The notes: generated from the sequence alone by a model not told the origin. Counted from the first letter of the stretch, positions 25,966 through 35,829 are shown. The stretch: 64,000 nucleotides of DNA from Firmicutes bacterium ADurb.Bin146 (GCA_002070475.1 MWDI01000030.1:27302-91301), one strand, 5' to 3'. Numbers and translations: made by a program.

Positions 25966-27111
25966 TCATGTAAGAAGGTTATTTATCTTAACCATCTTTC
26001 CTTCTTTTATGTATACCCTTGGAACTCTCGCGCCTATCTTGCATATATATTCATAGTTAATAGTTGAGCATATCGAAGCAAGATTCTCCACCGGAATATT
26101 AGGACCAAATAGTTCTACTTCATCCTTGTCAGAAATCCCTATTAATCCTGTAATATCCGCCATACACATATCCATGCATATGCTTCCGATTATATGCGCT
26201 CTTTGTCCATTAATATATACTTCACTCTTTTGTGATAATACCCTTGAATATCCATCCGCATACCCGCAGGCTATTGTCGCTATTATACTATCTTTTTCAG
26301 TAACATATCTATTTCCATAACTTATAGGCTGTCCTTTTTTAACTTGCTTTATCTGTATAATCCTGGATTTGAAGCTCATAGCACATTTTAGTTCCAACCC
26401 CTTATGCTTTTTGCAAAATTCTGATGGATAAAGCCCGTATATTATTATTCCTGGCCTTACCATATCGAGATACTTGTCTTGGTGCAGTATCACTCCTCCG
26501 CTGTTACATATATGCTTTAAGGCTATGTCGTAACCTTTAGCTTTAATCTCATTGAGAACATTTAAAAATCTCGCATATTGGAGGTCTGTATATGATGTAT
26601 CTTCCTCGTCAGCAGTAGAAAAGTGCGAAAATATACCACTATAGTGAATATTGCTTAAGGCTAGAGCAGATAGAACTGATTCCTTATCATCATATGCAAA
26701 GCCAACTCTGTTCATGCCTGTATCAATCTTTATATGTGCATATAATATTTTTTCAAGTTTTTTTGCAGTTTTCGAGAAACTTTTAGCCATATCCAAATTT
26801 GTAATAGTGGCTGCAAGATTATTATCAATAGCCTTCTCAAGTTTTTCGGAGCATATATAACCAAGCACAAGTATTGGAGCTGTTATTCCATTTCTCCTTA
26901 AACTTATCCCTTCATCCATCGTAGCTACCACAAGCATATACACGCCGTTCTCGCAAAGAGTCTGGGCTATTTCAACCGCTCCATGTCCATAACCATCCGC
27001 CTTTATCACAGCGGCGATTTTCGTATCGTAGGTCTTTTTTCTAATCTGAGATATATTATGCGCGATGCAGTCCAAATCTATTTCTGCCCACACTCTGTCA
27101 GGCTTTTCCAC
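25966..27111 (-). CDS. alr: Alanine racemase
   Basis: A PLP enzyme that makes D-alanine for the cell wall. The cofactor lysine is in AVIKADGYGHGAVEIA (about residue 33), the barrel continues through THIKIDTGMNRVGF-like residues and ICNSGGV, and the C-terminal domain holds GYADGYSR and GSICMDMCMADIT with the catalytic region. I set the start at the GTG at 27111 because AAGGAGG lies 6 bases before it; the ATG at 27132 has no ribosome site. The product is then 381 residues, the usual size. It overlaps nnrD by 14 bp, a common Firmicutes pairing. Confidence 0.93.
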   Translation of the reverse strand: MEKPDRVWAEIDLDCIAHNISQIRKKTYDTKIAAVIKADGYGHGAVEIAQTLCENGVYMLVVATMDEGISLRRNGITAPILVLGYICSEKLEKAIDNNLAATITNLDMAKSFSKTAKKLEKILYAHIKIDTGMNRVGFAYDDKESVLSALALSNIHYSGIFSHFSTADEEDTSYTDLQYARFLNVLNEIKAKGYDIALKHICNSGGVILHQDKYLDMVRPGIIIYGLYPSEFCKKHKGLELKCAMSFKSRIIQIKQVKKGQPISYGNRYVTEKDSIIATIACGYADGYSRVLSQKSEVYINGQRAHIIGSICMDMCMADITGLIGISDKDEVELFGPNIPVENLASICSTINYEYICKIGARVPRVYIKEGKMVKINNLLT

Positions 27112-27943
27112 CTGCCACCTCCTTATGTGCATTAGGTATATACTTGATAATGTCCGAGGATACCATGCTTATCATTCCTAAATCTTTCATAGCTAGATCA
27201 CCAGCTAATCCATGTATATATACAGCTATGCATGCATTTACAAATCTATCCTGGCGTATTATAGAATATGCGGTCATTATACCTGCCAACACGTCTCCTG
27301 AACCAGCTGTCGCCATTCCAGGATTTCCAGATAAGTTTACATAAATTGATTCATTACCTGCTACAACAGTGTTATGTCCTTTCAATACAGTTATGCAACC
27401 GTATTTTTCGTAAAAAGAATATGCAGTTTTGATTCTGTTTTTCTGTATATCTTCTATAGAAATTCCCGTAAGGCATGCCATTTCTCCAGGATGGGGAAGA
27501 ATGGTCATTCTGTGACCGTGTTTTTTCAGAATATCCATGTTTTCAGAAAGCATCCTAAGCGCAGTCGCGTCAGCTACTATATTGCATACTGAATTATCCA
27601 ACACCTTATTTAAAAGCATTTTATTCTCATCACTATTATTAAGCCCACATCCAATGCATATGCAATCCTTACCTTCTATATGTGAAAGGATATCCTCTAC
27701 CGGCAAAGTTATTCCTTCAGTTGTAAGAAGATCGTATAAGAGTATATCTTTTTTTGGTGCGGTATAATATACAAGTCCTGCTCCACTCCTATAACAGGAA
27801 TCCACACATAATTTTAATGCTCCTGTCATCCCTGGTGAACCTGCGACTACAAGAAATTTTCCATAATCCGACTTACAGCTTTGAGCTTTCCGAGGCTGGA
27901 AATAATCTTTTATATCTTTTTGAGTGTATTTAACAATCTTCAT
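27098..27943 (-). CDS. nnrD: ADP-dependent NAD(P)H-hydrate dehydratase
   Basis: A ribokinase-like fold enzyme that repairs hydrated NAD(P)H. Motifs are GKFLVVAGSPGMTGA, CICIGCGLN, LPHPGEMACLTG, VLKGHNTVV and NPGMATAGSGDVLAGIM. The NnrE epimerase domain fused in many bacteria is absent, so it is the dehydratase alone. Two ATGs are possible, 27952 and 27943. An extended -10 (TG-A-TATAAT) overlaps the first and ends 7 bases before the second, and no ribosome site precedes either, so a leaderless start at 27943 is plausible. Confidence in the product is high, in the start moderate. Confidence 0.88.
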   Translation of the reverse strand: MKIVKYTQKDIKDYFQPRKAQSCKSDYGKFLVVAGSPGMTGALKLCVDSCYRSGAGLVYYTAPKKDILLYDLLTTEGITLPVEDILSHIEGKDCICIGCGLNNSDENKMLLNKVLDNSVCNIVADATALRMLSENMDILKKHGHRMTILPHPGEMACLTGISIEDIQKNRIKTAYSFYEKYGCITVLKGHNTVVAGNESIYVNLSGNPGMATAGSGDVLAGIMTAYSIIRQDRFVNACIAVYIHGLAGDLAMKDLGMISMVSSDIIKYIPNAHKEVAGGKA

Positions 27944-28003
27944 AAAGGCCATTATATCATTTGCATAAGATTTATTAAATAGGTACCAAAACCAGTAATA
28001 ATA

Positions 28004-28465
28004 TTAATATCCTAGGAGCTTCGGGGCTATATAACAGATTGCTGTTATTAAAATTGCAGAAATAGCAGCTCCAACACTTACGCTTAAGAAAGCCTTTTTC
28101 TTATCAATCTGCATAAAAGCAGCAATAGCGCTGCCTGTCCATACCCCTGTCATAGGAAGAGGTATCGCAACAAATATCGCAAGACCCATAGTTTCATATC
28201 TTTCCACTTTTTTCTGGCCTTTTTTAACTTTTTTATCTATGAAGTCATAAAACCACTTGAGCACCTTCTTGGTACCAAGCCATTTGAATATAGGAGTGAA
28301 ACAGTATACTACGAAAAACATTGGTATCAATGAGCCAATATAGGATATTAAGGTTACAAGAATCGGATCAAGATGGAACACAAGTATCCCGACTGGAATC
28401 GCGCCTCTTTGTTCTATTATGGGAACTGCTGAAATTGCTAGAATATATAAATATTGCTTTAGCAT
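28004..28465 (-). CDS. Small multidrug export-like membrane protein (COG2426 type)
   Basis: 153 residues from ATG 28465 (AAGGA upstream; the earlier in-frame ATG at 28573 would lie inside the helicase gene). About four membrane helices are visible, with the conserved AVPIIEQRGAIPVGI start and ETMGLAIFVAIPLPMTGVWTGS motif of the DedA-like small multidrug export family. Despite the name, the transported substrate is not established. It follows the helicase gene by about 25 bp. Confidence 0.8.
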   Translation of the reverse strand: MLKQYLYILAISAVPIIEQRGAIPVGILVFHLDPILVTLISYIGSLIPMFFVVYCFTPIFKWLGTKKVLKWFYDFIDKKVKKGQKKVERYETMGLAIFVAIPLPMTGVWTGSAIAAFMQIDKKKAFLSVSVGAAISAILITAICYIAPKLLGY

Positions 28466-28490
28466 AAATACCATCCTTTTAAGACTTAGA

Positions 28491-30824
28491 TTATATATTA
28501 CTATAATTCCACCACTTTGGAAATAGGGATTTATATTTTGAGGTTCCGAATCGCGAATCAATAAGCAGAACAAATCCTGTATCTGTTTCGCTCCTTATGA
28601 CCCTTCCTGCTGCTTGTAGTACTCTGTTCATACCAGGATAAGTATATGAATAATCAAATCCGCTCATATCATTATCATCAAAATATTTCTTTATAATCTC
28701 CCTCTCAGGACACACCATAGGAAGCCCCGGTCCGATTATAGCGGCTCCCGAGAGCATTTCACCTACAAGGTCTATACCTTCTCCGAAAAGTCCTCCCATA
28801 ACCGCAAAAGCGACTAAAGTATTTTCCCCGAACTGCTCGAACCTTTCCAAAAAAAGGCTTCTGTCGATATCATCCATATTGGAGCGCTGTTCTAGTATAA
28901 CAGCTTCCGGGTATATGACACTGAATATTTCCATTACCCGTCTCATATATGCATATGAAGGGAAAAAAGCCATATAGTTGCCTGTTTTTCTGGAAAATTC
29001 CTTTTTCAGTATTTCAGCTATCCGTTCATAAGACATATCCCTGTCTTTATATTTGGTCGAGATATCCGTAACTAGCTTGATTTGTAAATTTTCTCTTGGA
29101 AAAGGGGAGTCTAATGTTATGTAACTGTCCATATTCATGTCCCCTCCCAGAAGGTCCATGTAATACCTCTTCGGTTCCAAGGTAGCAGAAAATAATATTG
29201 ATGACCTTCCCATATCCATACCTTCTTTTAATAAATATGAAGGGTCAATGCACATCAATTTGACATCCAATCCTTTGCTATCAAATGCGAAAAGTGTAGT
29301 AAATCTCTTGTCATAAAAATCCGCGACACGGGCAAAATACAGAAGATTGAACATCCCGTCCAGAAAACCTTCTCTTTTATCCTCCGGTATTCTGGAAAGA
29401 TCATACATCATAATATCATTTAAGCATTTATTAACCTTTTCGATAAGATTAGAAGGCAGATCCTCCTGAGAAATAAATCCTTCATTTATATCTGAAAAGT
29501 GCTCATTTTCTAATTCTTTCATCTCATTTAAAAGGGTATTAACACTTTTCTTCAATGCTTTCCATTCCTTCTTAATACCTGTTTTGAATTCTTGAATCTG
29601 TTTCGTATTCAGGGAACAAGAAAACATCTCCCTGCCTCTTTCTACAAGATTATGCGCTTCATCAATCATAAAGCAGAAAGCTTCCTCATTTTCATAATCA
29701 AAATATCTTTGCAACCTGATTCTCGGATCGAAAAGGTAGTTATAGTCGCATATTATGAGGTCACAATAATTTGATAAGTCCAAACTCAGTTCAAATGGGC
29801 AAATGTTATAACTATTAGCAAATTTAGCAATAATATCCCGATCAAAGAATTGCTCATGCAGCATTTCTTTTATACATGTTCTGGCTCTTAGGTAATACTG
29901 ATTCGCTCTTATACATTTTTCAGGATCACAGTCTCTCTTTTCCAAAGGACAGACCTTATCTTTCGCATTTATGCAGATAGTTCTTAAGTTAAGCCCGCCT
30001 TTTTCCAGCTTCTTATATGCATCCACAGCTACTTTTGATGTAACTGTCTTAGCAGTCAGATACATGAGCTTGTCAACAAGTCCCGCTCCGAGGGCTTTTA
30101 TTGCAGGGAACAATACTCCCATAGTTTTTCCTATACCAGTCGGTGCAGTCGCAAAAAGCTTTACACCGTCATTTATGCAGTTATATACCTCTTTCATGAG
30201 CTTTTTTTGTCCATCTCTATATTCGATAAAGGGAAATTCCAGTGTAGCTATACTCTGGTCTCTTATAACTTTCCACTTTCTTATACCTGTCACCCAGTCA
30301 AGATATCTATTTGCAAGTTCATCATAAATCGATTTTATCTCTTCAAAAGTAAATTTATACTCAAAAATAATACTATCCTGGTTTTCTCTATTTATATATA
30401 CAAGCCTTACTCTTATTGATTCAATATTATGCTTTTTACAGTACATATATGCATAACAGTGGGCTTGACCGAGATGTTCAGGCCTGTTTGATGGCTTTAT
30501 TTCATTAATATCCCTGTTTGTAGTTTTTATCTCGTATATAAAGATATCGGATGTATCTGATATGTCTGTCTTTAGGATACCATCAATACGTCCGGTAATT
30601 ACCATATATACTTCATCATTTTCCAGTATGTCCTCTACATATACTTCTTTTGTAAATGCATCTTTTCCGTATTGCTTTATCATTTCTTTCTGGAAACGTA
30701 TATGATTCTTAGTGCCATCTAAAGCGGATTCTCTGTAACTGAATCCTGCGCGTGTTTCAATATCCCCCTGATTGAGAGAAAAATCCGCAATATCTCTTAC
30801 TGATACATTAATTCTTTTTTGCAT
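28491..30824 (-). CDS. DinG/Rad3-like ATP-dependent DNA helicase with nuclease-like N-terminus
   Basis: About 777 residues. The N-terminal part (about 1-190) has a PD-(D/E)XK-like core (GRIDGILKTD, IFIYEIKTTNRD, RPEHLGQAHCYAYMY). The superfamily 2 helicase follows with ATAPTGIGKTMG (Walker A), an iron-sulfur cysteine set (CINAKDKVCPLEKRDCDPEKC split over about 30 residues), MIDEAHN (DEAH) and C-terminal QAAGRVIRSETDTG (motif VI). Rad3-type enzymes with the cluster unwind 5'-to-3'. An ATG at 30848 exists, but AGGTG ten bases before 30824 makes the second ATG likelier. The ribosome site lies in a terminator hairpin arm. Confidence 0.88.
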   Translation of the reverse strand: MQKRINVSVRDIADFSLNQGDIETRAGFSYRESALDGTKNHIRFQKEMIKQYGKDAFTKEVYVEDILENDEVYMVITGRIDGILKTDISDTSDIFIYEIKTTNRDINEIKPSNRPEHLGQAHCYAYMYCKKHNIESIRVRLVYINRENQDSIIFEYKFTFEEIKSIYDELANRYLDWVTGIRKWKVIRDQSIATLEFPFIEYRDGQKKLMKEVYNCINDGVKLFATAPTGIGKTMGVLFPAIKALGAGLVDKLMYLTAKTVTSKVAVDAYKKLEKGGLNLRTICINAKDKVCPLEKRDCDPEKCIRANQYYLRARTCIKEMLHEQFFDRDIIAKFANSYNICPFELSLDLSNYCDLIICDYNYLFDPRIRLQRYFDYENEEAFCFMIDEAHNLVERGREMFSCSLNTKQIQEFKTGIKKEWKALKKSVNTLLNEMKELENEHFSDINEGFISQEDLPSNLIEKVNKCLNDIMMYDLSRIPEDKREGFLDGMFNLLYFARVADFYDKRFTTLFAFDSKGLDVKLMCIDPSYLLKEGMDMGRSSILFSATLEPKRYYMDLLGGDMNMDSYITLDSPFPRENLQIKLVTDISTKYKDRDMSYERIAEILKKEFSRKTGNYMAFFPSYAYMRRVMEIFSVIYPEAVILEQRSNMDDIDRSLFLERFEQFGENTLVAFAVMGGLFGEGIDLVGEMLSGAAIIGPGLPMVCPEREIIKKYFDDNDMSGFDYSYTYPGMNRVLQAAGRVIRSETDTGFVLLIDSRFGTSKYKSLFPKWWNYSNI

Positions 30825-30833
30825 AAAAAACAA

Positions 30834-30870
30834 ACACCTGTTTCTCATTATACACTAACAAACAGATGTT
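30834..30870 (-). terminator. Hairpin with T-run after yebC, overlapping the helicase ribosome site
   Basis: On the minus strand ACATCTGTTT and AAACAGGTGT can pair (one G-U) around a 16-base loop and are followed by TTGTTTTTT. The helicase start region lies on the 3' arm. Confidence 0.55.
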
Positions 30871-30893
30871 GTATATTAAACTGTTATCGTGTT

Positions 30894-31619
30894 CTATTCC
30901 TGATCCCAATTGTGGTATATATTCTGGACATCATCTAAGTCATCAAGATAGTCTATCAGTTTTTCCATACTTGCGATTTTGTCTTCATCAATTCTAACAT
31001 ATGTCTGAGGAATCATTTGTATCTCAGCTTCTAAGAATTCATAACCTTTCTGCTCTAATGCTTCTCTCACATTAGAGAACTGAGCAGGATCACATGTTAT
31101 CTCATATAGTTCATCTTCATTTTCAAAATCCTCTGCTCCAGCTTCTAAAGCATCCATCATAAGCTGATCGCCATCTATTTTAGCGTTTTCCTCTATTATC
31201 AATATACCTTTTCTGTCAAACAGATATGATACACATCCGTTAGTACCCAAATTCCCACCATACTTATCAAAAAAGTGACGAACATCCGAAGCCGTCCTGT
31301 TTCTATTATCAGTCATTGCTTCGACTATGACTGCAACTCCATTAGGACCATATCCTTCATATGTAATCTGCTCATAATTTTCTGCATTGCCTTCTCCTGA
31401 AGCTTTTTTTATGCTTTTGGCAATAGTATCATTTGGTACATTATTTGCCTTTGCTTTAGCGATGACATCTCTCAATCGAGAGTTACTGTTAGGGTCTGGT
31501 CCTCCAGATCTGACTGCAACTGTTATCTCACGGCCTATCTTTGTGAATATCTTGCCTCTTGAAGCATCGCTTTTTTCTTTCTTGTGTTTTATGTTTGCCC
31601 ACTTTGAATGTCCTGACAT
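30894..31619 (-). CDS. YebC/PmpR-family protein
   Basis: 241 residues: [14 protein letters not shown] start (family signature), [39 protein letters not shown] and an acidic C-terminal domain. Members act as transcriptional regulators or, as shown more recently for the YeeI/YebC group, help ribosomes through polyproline stretches. Which applies here cannot be told from sequence. It lies one base after the YigZ gene stop and is followed by a hairpin terminator. Confidence 0.93.
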   Translation of the reverse strand: MSGHSKWANIKHKKEKSDASRGKIFTKIGREITVAVRSGGPDPNSNSRLRDVIAKAKANNVPNDTIAKSIKKASGEGNAENYEQITYEGYGPNGVAVIVEAMTDNRNRTASDVRHFFDKYGGNLGTNGCVSYLFDRKGILIIEENAKIDGDQLMMDALEAGAEDFENEDELYEITCDPAQFSNVREALEQKGYEFLEAEIQMIPQTYVRIDEDKIASMEKLIDYLDDLDDVQNIYHNWDQE

Positions 31620-31620
31620 G

Positions 31621-32259
31621 TTATATCTCCAAATAAATATTATTTTCCCGTTTGATTATACATTTGTTGTTAACCAACTCATATATTCTACCAATTTCTT
31701 CCTCTGCTTTCAAGTCCTCTACAGCAAAACGTACCGATACCTGCTCTCCATAGACTACTTCCAGGATAGTATTCTCTTCTAAAATGCGTTTTAGCTTCTC
31801 GTATACTGAATAATCTGCATCTAGTTTATAAACTGTGCAATTAATCCTTCTTGCCAACCCCGACTGCCTTATTGCTTCTTTAGCGCTTTGGCTGTATGCT
31901 CTTACAAGCCCTCCTGTACCAAGCAGTGTTCCGCCGAAGTATCTTACTACTACAAGCAGTGTATTTTCAATATTATTGTTTCTAAGCACATCAAGAATCG
32001 GTAATCCTGCTGTTCCTGAAGGTTCTTTGTCATCTGAATATCTTTGATAAACAACACCATTATCATTTACTGTGTATGCATATGTATGGTGTGTCGCATC
32101 AGGATACATGGATTTAATCCTAAAAAGTTCAGATAGAGCATCTTTTTCTGTTTCTGCTTTTATTGCAAAGGAAATAAACCGTGATTTTTTCTCAACAATC
32201 TCAGCTTGAGCATTCCGTTTTATTGTATATACTGTCTTATCTGACTCCTGTCGAGCCAA
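31621..32259 (-). CDS. YigZ/IMPACT-family protein
   Basis: About 212 residues. The N-terminal domain has the family core [33 protein letters not shown] and [14 protein letters not shown]...[14 protein letters not shown], and a C-terminal ferredoxin-like domain (DUF1949 type) follows. The eukaryotic IMPACT protein modulates Gcn2; the bacterial role is unclear. The frame runs back into dut; candidate starts are TTG 32259, GTG 32268 and ATG 32310. I chose the TTG because it gives the usual N-terminus a few residues before [12 protein letters not shown], but this is uncertain. Confidence 0.82.
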   Translation of the reverse strand: MARQESDKTVYTIKRNAQAEIVEKKSRFISFAIKAETEKDALSELFRIKSMYPDATHHTYAYTVNDNGVVYQRYSDDKEPSGTAGLPILDVLRNNNIENTLLVVVRYFGGTLLGTGGLVRAYSQSAKEAIRQSGLARRINCTVYKLDADYSVYEKLKRILEENTILEVVYGEQVSVRFAVEDLKAEEEIGRIYELVNNKCIIKRENNIYLEI

Positions 32260-32719
32260 AGCCTCCACCCCTGTCTTTCCCAATATCGGCAACGCTTTCT
32301 GTCTCAACAAATTGGATTCTCGGTACCTTTTGAAGAACTATCTGTGCGATTCTGTCACCTTTTTTTATGTGATAAACACCCTGACGGTTCTGTTTTTCCG
32401 TTATATCAAAATCACCTTCATTTATGATGGAGCTGTTATGCATTATTACTCCTATTTCACCCCTGTATCCTGTATCTATTGTACCTGGACTATTAGATAT
32501 CCTTAATCTAGTGTTAAGTGAAAGGCCGCTTCGAGGACGTATCTGGATTTCATAACCTTCTGGTATGGCGACTTTAAGTCCTGTCGGTATAATCTTAGTA
32601 CTGTTTACATCAAGAACGATATCTTCACAAGCGCAGATATCCATACCAGCATCATAATCTTGTGCGTAAACCGGTATCTTTGCGTCTTGTCTTGTTTTTT
32701 CTATATAGACCTTAATCAT
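32237..32719 (-). CDS. dut: Deoxyuridine 5'-triphosphate nucleotidohydrolase
   Basis: 160 residues with all five trimeric dUTPase motifs: DAGMDICA, PRSGLSL, DTGYRGEIGV, KGDRIAQIV and the C-terminal RGGGFGSTG that closes on the substrate. It removes dUTP and supplies dUMP for thymidylate synthesis. The last residues overlap the YigZ frame, and the start overlaps the zapA stop by 4 bp. Confidence 0.96.
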   Translation of the reverse strand: MIKVYIEKTRQDAKIPVYAQDYDAGMDICACEDIVLDVNSTKIIPTGLKVAIPEGYEIQIRPRSGLSLNTRLRISNSPGTIDTGYRGEIGVIMHNSSIINEGDFDITEKQNRQGVYHIKKGDRIAQIVLQKVPRIQFVETESVADIGKDRGGGFGSTGVR

Positions 32720-33096
32720 CGAAATTCATTCTGTGCTTTTTTAAGCTGCTCCTCTGTTTGTGTAAGTGTTTCTTTTAACTCTGTATTAGTCTGAGTCAGC
32801 TTTTCAATTTTTGCTTCGAGTATTTTGACGCGCGAGTTTTGTTCCTTGGATTTTTTCTCCAAATCATCTAACAGAGCTTTCTGTTTGTTCGCTTGGTCCC
32901 TTTCCTTGAAGTAATCATCAGAAATATTCACTGCGGTAAGCACTGCAGCCATAGAAACGCTTAATTTCGGATTCTCCCTCATAATGGAGGCCATCTTTTT
33001 GTCAACAAACAACGCTATCTTTTCCACATACTCTTCAGATTCATTGCCTTTGATTAAATACTCCGTATTACATATTCTTATTTTTGTCGTTTTCAT
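32716..33096 (-). CDS. zapA: Cell division protein ZapA
   Basis: 126 residues from ATG 33096, which has GGAG seven bases upstream; an ATG four codons earlier is less well placed. The N-terminal globular domain (KIRICNTEYLIKGNESEEYVEKIA, then MAAVLTAVNISDDYFKER) is followed by a long coiled coil (about 60-125). ZapA bundles FtsZ filaments at the division site. It is first of the run zapA-dut-yigZ-yebC. I see no pheT or mutS2 neighbour, which ZapA often has in Firmicutes. Confidence 0.85.
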   Translation of the reverse strand: MKTTKIRICNTEYLIKGNESEEYVEKIALFVDKKMASIMRENPKLSVSMAAVLTAVNISDDYFKERDQANKQKALLDDLEKKSKEQNSRVKILEAKIEKLTQTNTELKETLTQTEEQLKKAQNEFR

Positions 33097-33167
33097 GTTA
33101 TGCTCCATTGTTTAATGCATAACAAGTATATATTATATGGTTACTTTTTGCAAAAGTTATATGACTA

Positions 33168-35060
33168 TTATACCTTGTCAAATACCAAGCATGCCTTAAA
33201 CAAGTCACCCTCAATTTCAAGCAACATAACACCTTTCATTATTTCCGTAAGACTCTTAGCTATAGATAACCCTAACCCGCTACCTTCATTGGTTCTTGAT
33301 GAGTCCCCTCTGACAAAACGTTCCATTAGCTCGTCAGCAGAGATATTCAGTTTATATTTTGAAACATTCTTGAAACATATCCTTATCCGGTTGGATTGCT
33401 GTTCCACTGTTATATATGCCCTTGTCCCAGGTTGTGAATATTTGCATATATTTTCCAGCATATTATCCATAACTCTCCATATGAGCCTTCCGTCAGCATA
33501 TATATGAATGTTATTATCAAAGTCGTTAAGAACTGGTTCTATATCATTCTGTGTAAATTTTGTCGAATACTCCCCTAAGGCCTGATTAAGTATTTCCTTT
33601 AAATTAAGCTTTTCCATGCTGACAGTTATTACTCCGGATGTAGCTTTTGAAGCTTCTATGAGATCCTCTGTGAGTTTCTTGAGCCTTGCACTTTGCTTTT
33701 TCAATATCTCAATATATTCTTTGGATGTCGCATCATTAATATTCTGTCTGTCTAAAAGGTCAACATAATTAATTATTGATGTCAGAGGGGTGCGGATATC
33801 ATGGGAGACATTGGTTATGAGCTCGCTTTTGAAATGCTCTGATTTCATTTTCTCTTTTATTGCATTTGACATCCCTTTTGATATATTATTCAGATTCTCT
33901 GCATGTTTCTTGAAATCACTTAACATATATCTGTTGTCTATCCTATAATTCAGATTACCAAGCGATATGGCTTCTCCGCCTTTTTTTATCTTTATCATAT
34001 TAAGAACAGCAAAGCAGGACAATGCCACAACTACTATCCTCATTATGAACCACAAAGCTATCGGTGTAATACTTCCTCTTGTCATAAAAAGCATGAGGAT
34101 TAGTTCGATAAATGACACGAAACCTATAATAAGCAGAACCTTCCATAAAACCGGTATCTTTGATAGAATTTTCCATATAAATTTGAATACCGCTTTTACA
34201 CATCTGAATATGAACTTTATGACTATAAATACAAGAGTGTTCCTGAACAAGGTTTTTAGTTTTACTCTTGCAGCAAAACTGACAATTAACGCCATAAGCG
34301 ACAGGAATATGAACGCGAAACCAAAAGAGAAAAGCATGATAAGTCCTTCAAACATATATTCCGCATACAATGCCATACCTACTTTCTGAACTCCCAAAAC
34401 AGCGATTACTATTATTCCTCCTATAAGAAGAAACAATAAGTCGAATGGTATCTTGTCTATGAAGCCTGGTTCAAGCTTATCGTGATCCTTCTTTCGTGCT
34501 GCAGAGCACATTAGATATATAAATATGAGTATGGATATAACCAGTGAGATTGATGCTAAAGGTATCAGTAAGCTCTTTGTTTTATATGCAAAATTGTATA
34601 AGTCATATGGGAAAAGATAATCATCAGATGCTGATATGTCTTTTCTTACATATGCAGTAATAGTATATCCGTCCTTCCCTACTGCAAAAGGTATTTTGTA
34701 GCCATACTGATCAGTATAGTTAGAAAGCACTGTTTTTCCGGATTCATCTTTTATCTCAAAAAAGAAGTTAGTGTTTTCTTTTGAATAGTACTGTTTATAG
34801 TCCTCCAATGACTGCTGGTCTGCAGAAGATGATATATACTGCATGAAATAACCGTTATATGCCTCCATCGCATAATCTGTAGTTATATCTGAACATAAAT
34901 TACTCTTAAAAAAAGCCATTTCTGGATTTCTGTCTATATCATATGTTTTTATTAAGACAAAAGATAAAACCGTGACTGTGAAGGTAAGAACGGTAAACGT
35001 CATAAGCAAAAATGCCATCACCTTTGTTAATAAACTGTTACTCATGTTCTTCATTGTCAT
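33168..35060 (-). CDS. Membrane sensor histidine kinase
   Basis: 630 residues from the ATG at 35060, which overlaps the stop of the response-regulator gene as ATGA. A first membrane helix (about 13-38) precedes about 120 residues outside the cell, then a group of five or so helices to about residue 360. A dimerization/phosphoacceptor domain (NVSHDIRTPLTSIINYVDLL, phospho-His) follows, and a HATPase domain ends the protein (DNMLENICKYSQPG N-box, GSGLGLSIAKSL G-box). The many-helix input domain is unusual beside a single extracellular loop. The signal is unknown. It pairs with the OmpR-type regulator just upstream. Confidence 0.92.
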   Translation of the reverse strand: MTMKNMSNSLLTKVMAFLLMTFTVLTFTVTVLSFVLIKTYDIDRNPEMAFFKSNLCSDITTDYAMEAYNGYFMQYISSSADQQSLEDYKQYYSKENTNFFFEIKDESGKTVLSNYTDQYGYKIPFAVGKDGYTITAYVRKDISASDDYLFPYDLYNFAYKTKSLLIPLASISLVISILIFIYLMCSAARKKDHDKLEPGFIDKIPFDLLFLLIGGIIVIAVLGVQKVGMALYAEYMFEGLIMLFSFGFAFIFLSLMALIVSFAARVKLKTLFRNTLVFIVIKFIFRCVKAVFKFIWKILSKIPVLWKVLLIIGFVSFIELILMLFMTRGSITPIALWFIMRIVVVALSCFAVLNMIKIKKGGEAISLGNLNYRIDNRYMLSDFKKHAENLNNISKGMSNAIKEKMKSEHFKSELITNVSHDIRTPLTSIINYVDLLDRQNINDATSKEYIEILKKQSARLKKLTEDLIEASKATSGVITVSMEKLNLKEILNQALGEYSTKFTQNDIEPVLNDFDNNIHIYADGRLIWRVMDNMLENICKYSQPGTRAYITVEQQSNRIRICFKNVSKYKLNISADELMERFVRGDSSRTNEGSGLGLSIAKSLTEIMKGVMLLEIEGDLFKACLVFDKV

Positions 35061-35749
35061 CCCTGCCTTTCCATCTTGTAACCCTGACCCCACACCACTT
35101 TAAAATACCTTGGTTCCGCAGGATTAATCTCTATCTTCTCCCTTATATGCCTAATATGTACCGCAACAGTGTTTTCTGCGCCATATGGCTCATCCTTCCA
35201 TACTTCTGAATATATCTGTTTTGTGGAATACACTTTACCTGGATTCTGCATCAGAAGCTTAAGAATATCAAATTCTATGGGAGTCAGACTTATAAGCTCG
35301 TCAGAAACAGTCACTGTTTTAGCATCATCATCAAGCTCTATATCTCCTATCTGTATCACAGATTTAGGCTTTACTTCCGCTCCCAGATGCATATATCTTC
35401 TCAATTGTGATTTGACTCTCGCGAGAACCTCTACTGGATTAAAAGGTTTAGTTATATAATCATCTGCACCTAAATTAAGCCCTAGTACTTTATCGTTATC
35501 TTCACTTTTTGCTGTTAAAAGAATAATAGGCACGTTACTGATTTTTCTTATTTCTACCATAGCAGTAATACCATCGACATCAGGCATCATTATATCCAAA
35601 AGAACAAGATGTATCTTGTTTTCCTTTATGATTTCTATGGCCTTTTTACCGTTATATGCAGTAAAAGTTTTGTAATCATCACAAGACAGGTAAATTCTCA
35701 GAGCAGATACTATGTCATAATCGTCATCGCAAATAAGTATGTTGTACAT
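35057..35749 (-). CDS. OmpR/PhoB-family response regulator
   Basis: 230 residues. The receiver domain has the acidic pair (CDDDYD, about residues 7-11), the phosphoacceptor Asp in LLDIMMPD (about residue 53), Thr in LLTAKS and Lys in TKPFNPVE. A winged-helix DNA-binding domain follows (about 130-228: LTPIEFDILKLLMQNPGKVY, VWKDEPYGAENTVAVHIRHI). It forms a two-component pair with the overlapping kinase gene. An imperfect dyad at 35781-35814, upstream of this gene, is a possible target for self-regulation. Confidence 0.95.
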   Translation of the reverse strand: MYNILICDDDYDIVSALRIYLSCDDYKTFTAYNGKKAIEIIKENKIHLVLLDIMMPDVDGITAMVEIRKISNVPIILLTAKSEDNDKVLGLNLGADDYITKPFNPVEVLARVKSQLRRYMHLGAEVKPKSVIQIGDIELDDDAKTVTVSDELISLTPIEFDILKLLMQNPGKVYSTKQIYSEVWKDEPYGAENTVAVHIRHIREKIEINPAEPRYFKVVWGQGYKMERQG

Positions 35750-35780
35750 GGCCGTCTCCTTCTTTCTCTATTTTGCACTA

Positions 35781-35814
35781 TTAATGCTTAAGGAAAAAGC
35801 CTTAATTTCATTAA
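35781..35814. promoter_or_regulatory. Nested inverted repeat upstream of the two-component system
   Basis: TTAATG pairs with CATTAA and, inside them, TTAAGG pairs with CCTTAA around a 6-base centre. It lies between nrdG and the response-regulator gene, about 32 bp upstream of the ATG. It could be a weak nrdG terminator, but the T-run is poor, or a regulator-binding site. Confidence 0.4.
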
Positions 35815-35829
35815 AATTTTATTAAGATG

